NCBI GenBank assembly: GCA_964556675.1 | Contig: CAZKYN010000218.1 | Location: forward strand, 1-5,466 | From: JBDKTK01 sp964556675 | GTDB lineage: Bacteria > Desulfobacterota > Syntrophia > Syntrophales > UBA4778 | Reading direction: 5' to 3' | DNA: 5,466 nucleotides | Shown: in pieces, positions 1-5,466 of the stretch | Position numbering within the stretch: position 1 is the first letter of the stretch | Layout: each line of letters begins with the position of its first letter | Notes under the pieces: generated by a model | Database searches by the model: none | Seen by the model: only the letters and a program-made list of their open reading frames with translations | Told to the model about the DNA's origin: nothing | Made by a program: the position numbers and the translations under genes

Positions 1-689
1 TAGTATCCCGACGCGCCCAGGACCCACGATTTGCCCAGGTGGTAACCCACACCGTAGTCCACGTGGAACTCCTGGCCGGACTGATACTCCGTATCCGTGT
101 TTTTGGTATTGAAATCGTACATGAATTTTCCGGAGACCTCGATCCCGGAATCGCTCAGGTAAGTGGCGGCGAAGATCGGCTCGAATGTCCAGTAATTGCG
201 CCCCGGGTTCGCCAGGTGGCTTTTATCGTAATCCCCCGTGGGTGCGATTATATCAACCCCCGTGGTCACATGGAAGTTTTTGGAATGCCATCCCAGGATA
301 AACGGGTCAAAAATTATATCCCCCAGTCCCCACCGGTTGTCTTTTGCACCCATTAAATGTATGTCCAGGTAAACAACGGGCACGAGCACATGCATTGCCC
401 AGTCGGCGCCTAATACCTTGGCTTTCGTCACATGCACAAACCTCAAGACGTCCGCAACTGCATTGATCTTGAAATCGGAAAGCGCCGTGTTTTGAAACTT
501 ATCGGCGCTGTAATAGTTCAGGTAATTGATGAAATACGTCCCTGGGGGCGGAAGCGCCCCGCCCATGAAATCCTCGGCGCCGTTGGGGTATGAGCCTCCC
601 CCGCTCTCCGTGGCCGCAGCAGGAAGAGCAAATACCAGTGTTAAGAGCAATGCCAGAAATGGTACGGGAATTCTTCTTGTGAACTTCAT
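1..689 (-). CDS. SphA/COG4313-family outer-membrane transporter-like protein (Phenol_MetA_deg family), C-terminus cut by window edge
   Basis: The visible 229 residues begin with a classical Sec signal peptide: basic n-region (KFTRR), hydrophobic core at about residues 9-22, and a likely cut after A26 in the A-A-A/T context. The mature protein then shows the hallmarks of the COG4313 / phenol MetA-pathway family: an N-terminal NGAEDFMGGALPPPG block (36-50), a conserved GLGDIIFDPFILGWH block (121-135), IIAPTGDYD (147-155), a G-x-N-Y block (163-166) and YQSGQEFH near residues 202-209. Family members are usually around 300 residues, so roughly the last quarter lies outside the window. They are predicted outer-membrane beta-barrels or channels, often found beside catabolic genes; direct transport data are sparse. 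The ATG at 687-689 is preceded by a strong purine-rich ribosome site. It lies 102 bp downstream of the D-aminoacylase stop on the same strand, so it may serve the same substrate (inference). Family assignment is secure; substrate is unknown. Confidence 0.88.
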   Translation of the reverse strand, partial: MKFTRRIPVPFLALLLTLVFALPAAATESGGGSYPNGAEDFMGGALPPPGTYFINYLNYYSADKFQNTALSDFKINAVADVLRFVHVTKAKVLGADWAMHVLVPVVYLDIHLMGAKDNRWGLGDIIFDPFILGWHSKNFHVTTGVDIIAPTGDYDKSHLANPGRNYWTFEPIFAATYLSDSGIEVSGKFMYDFNTKNTDTEYQSGQEFHVDYGVGYHLGKSWVLGASGY

Positions 690-694
690 ACAAT

Positions 695-703
695 CCTTCC
701 TTT
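695..703 (-). promoter_or_regulatory. Ribosome binding site of the SphA-like gene
   Basis: On the minus strand this reads AAAGGAAGG, five bases upstream of the ATG at 687-689. It is the best Shine-Dalgarno match in the window and fixes the start of the signal-peptide-bearing ORF. Confidence 0.7.
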
Positions 704-720
704 CAGAAATGAGAAATGCA

Positions 721-739
721 GAGTTCATATTATAAACTC
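721..739 (-). promoter_or_regulatory. Candidate -10 box inside a 19-bp near-palindrome upstream of the SphA-like gene
   Basis: The plus-strand sequence gagttcatattataaactc is an inverted repeat with one mismatched pair (726/734) around a single central base. Inside it, positions 729-734 read TATAAT on the minus strand, a perfect -10 hexamer, about 40 bp upstream of the ATG at 689. No good -35 hexamer lies 16-19 bp further upstream, so the promoter may need an activator or the match may be chance. Overlap of a palindrome with a -10 box is a common operator layout, so a dimeric regulator is a reasonable inference. Confidence 0.35.
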
Positions 740-791
740 CGTTGAATTGAAAGGGGAAAGTACTATACGCGAAAATTGGAGAGGGCTGTTC

Positions 792-2444
792 TTATGCGGA
801 AGGCGGCAGGGCCCAGCGGGGGTGGGGGTTGATCTCGCATTTCTTGAGGACCCGCCCGGGCAGGGTGCCGGTATGCTCTCCCTGGTCGATCACCACCCTG
901 CCGTTCACGATTACGTATTCGATCCCGCGGGGATACTGATTCGGCTCGGACCAGGTGGCCAGATCCTCGACCGTATCCGGATCAAAAATCACGATATCGG
1001 CAAAATAATGCTCCCGCAGCTGCCCCCTGCCGGCGAGGCCGAAACGCATCGCCGTAATCGATGTCATTTTCTCGATCGCGTGCGCCAGGCTCATTATTTT
1101 TTCATCGCGCACATAACGCCCCAGCAGCCTCGGAAATGTTCCGTACGAGCGCGGGTGGGGCTTGTCCTTGCCCAACTCGCCGTAGGGCGCCAGGGCCCAG
1201 CCGTCGGACCCGATCACAACGAGCGGGTGGCACATTATCCTTTTGAAGTTCTCCTCATTCAGGGAGAAGTTAATCATCCCGACCTGGTCGTTTTCCTCGA
1301 TCAGCAGGTCGCGGATGAAAATATACGGGTCCTTGCCCGCCCGGGCGGCAGCGTTATGGATTGTCTGTCCGGTAAGGGACCGGTTCTTGTCGGTAAGCAC
1401 CGAACAGATCATAATGTTCTCCCAGGTGCCGATCTTCTCCTCCATTTTCCCGACGTACGCCCGGAGTTCCGGCTCCAGTTCCGGGTCCATAAGACGGGCC
1501 AGGTACTCCCTGTGCGAACCCTGCTTTATCCAGCGGGGGAAGAAAACGTTGAGGAACGTTGAAGTCGCCGTATACGGATAGCGGTCGGCAAGGATGTCGA
1601 GGCCTTCGGCCTTCACCTCGGATATGCGCGAGAGCACGGCGTGGATCTTGGCCCAGTTGCGCGGATATGTGAGTTTCAAATGCGATATCTGAAGGCCCAC
1701 CCTGGCGCCCCGGGCAACCTCTATCGCCTCTTCCACGGCTTCCATCAGGTAGTCGCCTTCATCCCGCATGTGGGTGGTGTAAATCCCGCCGTATTGGGCC
1801 ACCTCGCGGCACAGTTCCGTTATTTCGGGAGGCTGGGCAAAACATCCGGGAGTATAGATCAGGCCCGTGGAAAGGCCGAAAGCGCCCTTTTCCATGTTTT
1901 CGCGGATAATGGAGCGCATCCAGGCAAGCTCGTCCCAGGTAGGCTCCCGGTCAGTCGTACCGAGCACCTCTTCCCGGAGGCTGCCGTGTCCGAGGAGGGT
2001 CACATAATTGAGGGCTATGCCCCTCCTTTCAAGCCTCTTGAAGAACCCGGTTATGTCATACCAGTCGAGATCAATATCAAAACGGTCCTTCAGAAATCTT
2101 TTTTTCAATTCCAGACATTCGCCGCTTAGCGGAAAGTAAGTGAAACCGCAATTGCCGCCGATCTCGGTCGTGACGCCCTGGCGTACCTTGCTTTCGGCTT
2201 TCGGATTGACCAGCAGCTCGATATCCGTATGGCTGTGGGGGTCGATGAATCCCGGAGCCACGGCCTTGCCACGGGCATCGATAACGCGCCTGGCAAGGGA
2301 GGGGCGGATCGCGGGCGATATTTTGACTACACGGTCTCCCTTGATCGCCACAGAGGCCGGTTCGCCCGGCACGCCCAAACCGTCATAGACCATCCCGTTC
2401 ACAATCAGGAGGTCATAGCGTCTTTCAGCAGTTGTCTTTACCAT
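792..2444 (-). CDS. N-acyl-D-amino-acid deacylase (D-aminoacylase), amidohydrolase superfamily
   Basis: This 550-residue enzyme should hydrolyse N-acyl-D-amino acids to the free D-amino acid plus the carboxylic acid, using a metal-dependent TIM-barrel site. It has no signal peptide, so it acts in the cytoplasm. The small beta-sandwich start (about 10-64) is followed by GFIDPHSHTD with metal ligands H70 and H72; GGNCGF with C99, the cysteine that replaces the usual bridging lysine in this family; THMRDE with H225; QISHLK with H255; DRYPY (287-291); IGSDGW with catalytic D414; and HPRSYGTFPRLLG (430-442). These match in order and spacing the Cys/His/His and HxH/Asp set known from the Alcaligenes D-aminoacylase. 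The C-terminal ADIVIFDPDTVEDLATW block and the pGrvL tail are also typical. The ATG at 2442-2444 has a weak GGGA site and sits 11 bp after the DUF554 stop, indicating one operon. Whether it prefers neutral, D-glutamate or D-aspartate derivatives cannot be read from the sequence. Confidence 0.93.
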   Translation of the reverse strand: MVKTTAERRYDLLIVNGMVYDGLGVPGEPASVAIKGDRVVKISPAIRPSLARRVIDARGKAVAPGFIDPHSHTDIELLVNPKAESKVRQGVTTEIGGNCGFTYFPLSGECLELKKRFLKDRFDIDLDWYDITGFFKRLERRGIALNYVTLLGHGSLREEVLGTTDREPTWDELAWMRSIIRENMEKGAFGLSTGLIYTPGCFAQPPEITELCREVAQYGGIYTTHMRDEGDYLMEAVEEAIEVARGARVGLQISHLKLTYPRNWAKIHAVLSRISEVKAEGLDILADRYPYTATSTFLNVFFPRWIKQGSHREYLARLMDPELEPELRAYVGKMEEKIGTWENIMICSVLTDKNRSLTGQTIHNAAARAGKDPYIFIRDLLIEENDQVGMINFSLNEENFKRIMCHPLVVIGSDGWALAPYGELGKDKPHPRSYGTFPRLLGRYVRDEKIMSLAHAIEKMTSITAMRFGLAGRGQLREHYFADIVIFDPDTVEDLATWSEPNQYPRGIEYVIVNGRVVIDQGEHTGTLPGRVLKKCEINPHPRWALPPSA

Positions 2445-2455
2445 TCATATCCCGT

Positions 2456-3130
2456 CTATTTAAGCACCGCCCATATTATCGCAATTGCCAGGCCCGGCAC
2501 AAGGTTGCCCACCCTGATTTTAACCATTCCCAGCAGGTTCAGGCCGATGGCCATTATGAGAACGCCGCCGGTAGCCGTTACGGCTTCCAGGACAGGGGGG
2601 GCCTGCAGGAATTTAAGCGAGGTTGCGAGCAGGGTTATGCCGCCCTGGACGGCAAAGACGGTCAGCGCGGAAAACGCGACACCCGCACCGTAGGTGGAAG
2701 CGAAAGCGACGGAGGCCACGCCGTCCAGGATGGATTTCGTGTAGAGGATCTCCGCATTGCCCGTAGTCCCTTCCTGGATCGAGCCCACGATGACCATCGC
2801 TCCGGAAATGTAGAGCACGGACGAGGTAACAAACCCCTCCACAAACGTCGAGGAGCCCGACCGGAAGCGCGCCTTGAGAAAAGCGCCTGCCGATTCGAGC
2901 CTGTCCTCAATGCGGGAGACCTCCCCGACCAGGCCGCCCCCGAGCAGGCTGCCGACCACAAGCAGGATGTCCCTCCCCGAGAGCGCCATCTGGAGTCCGA
3001 TCACCAGGCAAGCCAGGCCCAGGGCCTGCATCAGGGTGGTTCTGATCCTTTCGGGTAACCGCTGCCCGGCCATGATCCCGATGAGGCTGCCCGCTACTAT
3101 CGCCCCGCTGTTTACAAGCGTCCCCTTCAT
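2456..3130 (-). CDS. DUF554 family inner-membrane protein (YqgA/YdfK-like)
   Basis: The 224-residue product is almost wholly hydrophobic, with about seven membrane segments (roughly 3-21, 34-51, 54-70, 99-117, 135-160, 185-203 and 206-222). It carries the DUF554 signatures: an N-terminal VNSGAIVAGSLIGI, the block QRLPERIR (23-30) also found in E. coli YqgA, a G-rich GSLLGGGLVGE (60-70) followed by an acidic/basic cytoplasmic loop, GAMVIVGSIQEGTTG (110-124), KSILDGVASVAFAS (132-145), the GG-x-L-I-M-A-I-G-L segment (188-197), and VGNLVPGL near the end. The length matches family members (about 225-235). A start at 3217 would add 29 non-membrane residues, but a good promoter (3163-3191) and a GGAGAG ribosome site (3142-3147) place the start at 3130. 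The molecular function of the family is unknown; transport has been suggested. The tight linkage to the D-aminoacylase makes a role in movement of acyl or D-amino acids an attractive inference only. Confidence 0.9.
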   Translation of the reverse strand: MKGTLVNSGAIVAGSLIGIMAGQRLPERIRTTLMQALGLACLVIGLQMALSGRDILLVVGSLLGGGLVGEVSRIEDRLESAGAFLKARFRSGSSTFVEGFVTSSVLYISGAMVIVGSIQEGTTGNAEILYTKSILDGVASVAFASTYGAGVAFSALTVFAVQGGITLLATSLKFLQAPPVLEAVTATGGVLIMAIGLNLLGMVKIRVGNLVPGLAIAIIWAVLK

Positions 3131-3141
3131 ACTTACGGTTT

Positions 3142-3147
3142 CTCTCC
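3142..3147 (-). promoter_or_regulatory. Ribosome binding site deciding the DUF554 start
   Basis: GGAGAG on the minus strand, 11 bases upstream of the ATG at 3128-3130. The spacing is a little long, but no comparable site precedes the upstream in-frame ATG at 3217, and the promoter lies between the two candidates. Confidence 0.5.
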
Positions 3148-3162
3148 GGTGGGATTCATCGA

Positions 3163-3191
3163 GGTATATCATCGGCGGGGCGGGCGGGCAA
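3163..3191 (-). promoter_or_regulatory. Predicted sigma-70-type promoter of the DUF554/D-aminoacylase operon
   Basis: Minus-strand -35 TTGCCC (3186-3191) and -10 TATACC (3163-3168) are separated by exactly 17 bp. The expected transcript start is near 3156, giving a leader of about 25 bases that contains the GGAGAG ribosome site. Confidence 0.5.
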
Positions 3192-3245
3192 GTTCCATGA
3201 AAAAAAGAAATGCCCATACAAAACCCGCCGCCCGCCTTTAACCGA

Positions 3246-3274
3246 TTGACGGAAAAAACCGAACCTGCTACCTT
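3246..3274 (+). promoter_or_regulatory. Predicted sigma-70-type promoter of the beta-rich protein/methyltransferase operon
   Basis: The plus strand has TTGACG (3246-3251, one mismatch to the -35 consensus), a 17-bp spacer, and TACCTT (3269-3274) preceded by TGC, an extended -10 arrangement. The transcript would start near 3281, which leaves a short leader before the ATG at 3305 and makes the TTG at 3284 an unlikely start. The -10 itself is weak. Confidence 0.45.
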
Positions 3275-3304
3275 TTAATTCGATTGCAGGAATTCCGGGG
3301 GTCC

Positions 3305-3742
3305 ATGAATCACACCTTTCTGTTCCAGGAAGGGCTGTGGCTGGCCGAGGGCGTTTACTACGACGAGGAAGGCTGTCCCCTCCCCTTCAGCGGCTTTGCC
3401 GAAATAGTCCATTCCGGCAATGTCTGGCACAACCGCAGCAGGATGGAAATGCGCGCCGGCCGGGACATTGTCATTGAGAACAATTACCGCATCAAGCCGT
3501 TCTCACAAGGCGGGGACGCGACGACATGGGAATCCGATAATCCGGCAATCGGCCTGCTGCTCGGCAGGTTCTATACCGTGGGCGACTCCATCATCTCCAC
3601 ATGCATTTCCCAACGGGGCACCTATTCCGGGACCGAATTTCTCGTTCAGAAGAGCGAATCAAATTACATGAGCAGGGGAGTGTTTTCCGAAGGGGCAAGA
3701 AAATTGTCCTCCTGGATTGTCGAGCTAAAAAAAACACGCTGA
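3305..3742 (+). CDS. Uncharacterised beta-rich protein, lipocalin/calycin-like in appearance
   Basis: I do not recognise a named family. The 145-residue product has no signal peptide or membrane segment and is predicted, by eye, to be almost entirely beta strands alternating with short turns. It has a G-L-W near the N-terminus (EGLWLAEGVYYDEEG, about residues 9-23), then repeated strand-turn units such as FAEIVHSGN, DIVIENNYRIKPF, AIGLLLGRFYTVGD, IISTCISQRGTYSGTEF and the C-terminal SSWIVELKK. A G-x-W in the first strand and a basic residue near the last strand recall the lipocalin superfamily, and the size fits a single small barrel, but this is inference from pattern, not a demonstrated match. 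I chose ATG 3305, not the in-frame TTG 3284, because of the promoter position; the G-run at 3297-3301 and the AGGA at 3288-3291 are only fair ribosome sites. It is followed after 13 bp by the methyltransferase gene, so the two are very likely co-transcribed. Confidence 0.75.
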   Translation: MNHTFLFQEGLWLAEGVYYDEEGCPLPFSGFAEIVHSGNVWHNRSRMEMRAGRDIVIENNYRIKPFSQGGDATTWESDNPAIGLLLGRFYTVGDSIISTCISQRGTYSGTEFLVQKSESNYMSRGVFSEGARKLSSWIVELKKTR

Positions 3743-3755
3743 ACCGGGACTTGTC

Positions 3756-4331
3756 TTGAACACGCTCATATATTTGAAGAACCTCCTGGCGGACAAGTAC
3801 GTCGCATCCATTACACCCTCATCCAGGTTTGCCGTCAACCAGGTCTGCGGCAAGATCGATTTCCCGGCAAGCCGGATCATAATTGAGTACGGGCCGGGAA
3901 CGGGGGCGTTCACCCTGGCGCTGCTGGAACGGATGAGGCCGGATTCGCGGCTGGTGGCTATAGAAAGGAACCGTAATTTTTACCAGTTCCTTAAAAGAGA
4001 TATTGCGGATGAGCGGCTCGAAATCCACAACGACACTGCCGGAAATGTCCTGAATATCCTGGGCGACTCGGGTTCGATAAAGGTTGACTGCATCATCTCC
4101 GGGATCCCCTTCTCCATGATCCCCGAACGCGATGAGATCCTCCGCAATACCTTTACGGCGCTTAAGCCGGGCGGCAAATTCATTGCATACCAGACGTTCT
4201 TCCAGCCGGAAGGCTGCCTGAGGAGCCCCCTGAGGAAAATTTTCCCCCACGTCAATTGCGAATACAGCTATTTCTGCGTGCCGCCCCTGCTTATCATCGA
4301 GGCGAGGAAGGCGAAAAATTCAAACGGATGA
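3756..4331 (+). CDS. SAM-dependent methyltransferase of the phospholipid N-methyltransferase type (COG3963-like), TTG start
   Basis: The 191-residue class I (Rossmann) methyltransferase has an N-terminal amphipathic stretch YLKNLLADKYVASITPSSRF (6-25), typical of PmtA-like phospholipid N-methyltransferases. SAM-binding motif I is EYGPGTG (44-50), followed by an acidic ribose-binding residue in VAIE (E70). Motif IV is DCIISGIPFS (111-120) and a post-motif LKPGGKFIAYQ lies at 135-145. Such enzymes add methyl groups to phosphatidylethanolamine head groups at the membrane face; the exact substrate here is inferred. The start is TTG at 3756: an in-frame TAA at 3726-3728 excludes anything longer, no ATG or GTG lies between, and GGGA at 3746-3749 is well spaced. 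It follows the beta-rich gene by 13 bp. Its last 38 bp overlap the tail of the convergent YihY gene. Automated pipelines may label it an rRNA adenine dimethyltransferase because of motif I, but the short length and SGIPFS motif argue against that. Confidence 0.85.
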   Translation: MNTLIYLKNLLADKYVASITPSSRFAVNQVCGKIDFPASRIIIEYGPGTGAFTLALLERMRPDSRLVAIERNRNFYQFLKRDIADERLEIHNDTAGNVLNILGDSGSIKVDCIISGIPFSMIPERDEILRNTFTALKPGGKFIAYQTFFQPEGCLRSPLRKIFPHVNCEYSYFCVPPLLIIEARKAKNSNG

Positions 4332-5259
4332 CCCCGCCCTTGCCCCTGCTTTCCCTTGTCCGCGAGCCGTAGCGCCGGGCATAGACAGCCGTCAACTCCG
4401 CCCCGAACAGGAAAATCTGCGCCGAGTAATAGACCCAGAGGATAAAAACGGCAAGGGACCCTGCGGCGCCGTAAACCGAGGCCATCGAACTGCGCGCCAG
4501 GTATAAACTTATAAGGTATTTTCCGATTGTGAACAGGACTGCAGTGGCAGCGGACCCGATCCAGACATCTCCCCACTCGACGTCGGTGTCCGGCAGGACT
4601 TTGTAGATTACCGCAAACAAAAGGCTCGCCAGCAGCAGCGATATCAGGATGTCGCCCGCCCGCCAGAATAAACGGGAGTGGACCAGCAATTCCCGGAACA
4701 TGTCCACGGCTATGGACAGGGCTGTCCCGAGCAGCATTGAAAGCATCAGGAGGATTCCCAGGACCAGGATCATCAGGAAAGAAATCAGCCGCGCCCGGAT
4801 GAACCCCCTTATTCCCGTCGCCGCAGAATCGGTCACTCTCCAGATGACGTTGAGAGATCCCTTGATTTCAACGAATACCGCGGATGCCCCGACAAGCAGG
4901 AAGACAATCGCCAGGAAGGTGGCCAGCATGCCGGATCCCGGAGCCCCGGCGCTGCGGATCAGGGCCTGGATAATGACGGCGCCGTTGGACCCGGTCCAGT
5001 TCTGTATCTGGCTGACTATTTCTCCCCGGGCGGCCTGCTCGCCGAAAAACAGGCCCGCTATGGATACGATCAAAACCAGTATCGGCGCTATGGAAAAGAT
5101 CGTGTAAAAGGCGATCGCCGCTGCCAGATGCGGCGCGTTGTCCTGGACCCAGCGCGAAACCGTCTCGCGCAGAATATCTCCCAGAGCCTTGAGGCGGCTG
5201 CGAGACTCCTGTTTTCTTTTCCGGTCCTTATTTCTCATATTGCGCCCCGCTTTCAACAT
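4294..5259 (-). CDS. YihY/BrkB-family polytopic inner-membrane protein
   Basis: The 321-residue product has a basic cytoplasmic N-terminus, the family helix ETVSRWVQDNAPHLAAAIAF (32-51), and about six membrane segments (roughly 45-72, 111-133, 158-186, 202-222, 233-256, 267-290). Strong family signatures are FYTIFSIAPIL (51-61), YKVLPDTDVEWGDVW (219-233) and the C-terminal VYGAAGSLAVFILWVYYSAQ (262-281) followed by LFGAELTAVYARRYG. A basic tail ends the protein. Once called ribonuclease BN or virulence factor BrkB, the family has no firmly established biochemical function; it is not an RNase. ATG 5259 gives the full length; ATG 5238 is a real alternative (314 residues), with GGGG six bases upstream and only 11 bp overlap with the small upstream ORF. 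The gene's 3' end runs 38 bp into the convergent methyltransferase gene. It is probably in one operon with the two short frames upstream. Confidence 0.93.
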   Translation of the reverse strand: MLKAGRNMRNKDRKRKQESRSRLKALGDILRETVSRWVQDNAPHLAAAIAFYTIFSIAPILVLIVSIAGLFFGEQAARGEIVSQIQNWTGSNGAVIIQALIRSAGAPGSGMLATFLAIVFLLVGASAVFVEIKGSLNVIWRVTDSAATGIRGFIRARLISFLMILVLGILLMLSMLLGTALSIAVDMFRELLVHSRLFWRAGDILISLLLASLLFAVIYKVLPDTDVEWGDVWIGSAATAVLFTIGKYLISLYLARSSMASVYGAAGSLAVFILWVYYSAQIFLFGAELTAVYARRYGSRTRESRGKGGVIRLNFSPSSPR

Positions 5260-5347
5260 GGCTTGACATACCCCGCGGCACCTTGTCGCCGATCCAGGAA
5301 TTGACGGTATCTTTGAAGAGGCGACCCGGATTTTTAAGCTCTTTCAT
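5228..5347 (-). pseudogene. 39-codon ORF resembling the N-terminal helix of a YihY-family protein (fragment or small protein)
   Basis: This short frame begins with an ATG that overlaps the stop of the upstream gene (ATGA), with a G-rich region just before it, and ends in TAA inside the start region of the YihY gene. Residues 4-25 of its product align without gaps to residues 23-44 of the adjacent YihY protein. Eight are identical (L, K, G, T, V, W, D, P), and most others are conservative (K/R, D/E, I/V, L/I, F/L). The D-K-V-P-R ending also fits the family consensus before its first membrane segment. After that point the similarity stops and no membrane segment follows. The likeliest reading is the leftover N-terminus of a tandem yihY paralogue after deletion. 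Alternatives are a genuine small translationally coupled protein or chance. Codon third positions look like coding sequence. Confidence 0.5.
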
Positions 5348-5466
5348 CCCGCCTCTTTTCCCTCCCGGCTTTCATTCAGCCTCTCAAGCGCCATGTCAAC
5401 CGCAAAGGCGCTGCCCGCGGCAGCCGCCCACGGGTCGCCGGCTGAATCCAGCCTGCGGAAGATGTT
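5344..5466 (-). CDS. C-terminal 40 residues of an unidentified protein, truncated by the window edge
   Basis: This is the only minus-strand frame open from the right edge to a stop near the next start; the other two frames close within the same stretch. It ends in TGA at 5344-5346, sharing bases with the ATG of the next ORF, an arrangement typical of translationally coupled operon genes. The visible residues form an alanine-rich helix-like segment (DPWAAAAGSAFAVDMALERL) followed by a charged tail (NESREGKEAG). I cannot assign a family from this fragment. It is probably the upstream member of the operon that includes the YihY gene. Confidence 0.5.
   Translation of the reverse strand, partial: NIFRRLDSAGDPWAAAAGSAFAVDMALERLNESREGKEAG

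Noticed and set aside
747..1562. Long plus-strand open frame (271 codons) inside the D-aminoacylase gene
   Set aside because: It is antisense to a gene with complete catalytic motifs, its translation has no recognisable domain and is rich in R, P, H and G, as expected for a shadow of GC-rich coding DNA.
2432..3058. Plus-strand open frame (208 codons) across the DUF554 gene
   Set aside because: Shadow frame: highly charged, low-complexity translation, opposite to a well-supported membrane protein.
3186..3215. Short stem gggca...tgccc as a terminator
   Set aside because: Only five pairs with a 20-base loop, no T-run in the right place on either strand, and no gene ending nearby.
3131..3217. 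29-codon N-terminal extension of the DUF554 protein from the ATG at 3217
   Set aside because: The extension contains the predicted promoter, lacks a ribosome site, and family members begin directly with the first membrane segment.
3274..3279. TTTAAT as the -10 box of the plus-strand promoter
   Set aside because: It matches the hexamer better than TACCTT but would be 22 bp from TTGACG, outside the workable spacing; no other -35 fits.
3284..3304. TTG start at 3284 for the beta-rich protein
   Set aside because: It lies within a few bases of the predicted transcript start and leaves no room for a ribosome site; ATG 3305 is more ordinary.
3756..4331. Annotation of the methyltransferase as an rRNA adenine dimethyltransferase (KsgA/Erm)
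   Set aside because: The C-terminal helical domain is absent, the motif IV N-[LI]-P-[YF] is replaced by SGIPFS, and the N-terminal TPSSRF block fits phospholipid methyltransferases.

Overview
This window is a gene-dense, fairly GC-rich piece of chromosome from a Gram-negative bacterium. The evidence for an outer membrane is a signal-peptide-bearing protein of the COG4313 / SphA-like (phenol MetA-pathway) outer-membrane transporter family at the left edge. The mix of families, with many small operons and G-rich ribosome sites, would suit a delta-proteobacterial (Thermodesulfobacteriota-like) or related anaerobe, but taxonomy cannot be settled from the sequence alone. I see no mobile element, CRISPR array, rRNA or tRNA.

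Left half (minus strand, transcription running right to left): a DUF554 / YqgA-YdfK inner-membrane protein (2456-3130) lies 11 bp upstream of an N-acyl-D-amino-acid deacylase (792-2444). After a 102-bp gap comes the outer-membrane channel-like protein (1-689, truncated by the window edge). The first two are almost certainly one transcription unit, with a good sigma-70-type promoter at 3163-3191. The third may be co-transcribed or have its own regulated promoter, since a 19-bp near-palindrome overlaps a TATAAT box at 729-734. An inferred theme is handling of N-acylated D-amino acids: entry through the outer membrane, an inner-membrane protein of unknown function, and cytoplasmic deacylation.

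Middle (plus strand): a divergent 174-bp regulatory region (3131-3304) with a promoter facing each way is followed by a two-gene operon. It encodes an uncharacterised beta-rich protein with a lipocalin-like look (3305-3742) and a phospholipid N-methyltransferase-type SAM enzyme starting with TTG (3756-4331). The pair suggests, but does not prove, a lipid-related function.

Right part (minus strand): a YihY/BrkB-family polytopic membrane protein (4294-5259) converges on the methyltransferase gene, and the two reading frames overlap by 38 bp. Upstream of it is a 39-codon ORF (5228-5347), too short for routine ORF calling. Its product aligns without gaps to the N-terminal helix of the adjacent YihY protein, so it looks like a decapitated paralogue or duplicated N-terminus. 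It starts in an ATGA overlap with the stop codon of a further, truncated gene at the right edge (5344-5466). These three are probably one operon.

The least-explained items are the YihY N-terminal fragment, the unknown beta-rich protein paired with the methyltransferase, and the DUF554/D-aminoacylase coupling.
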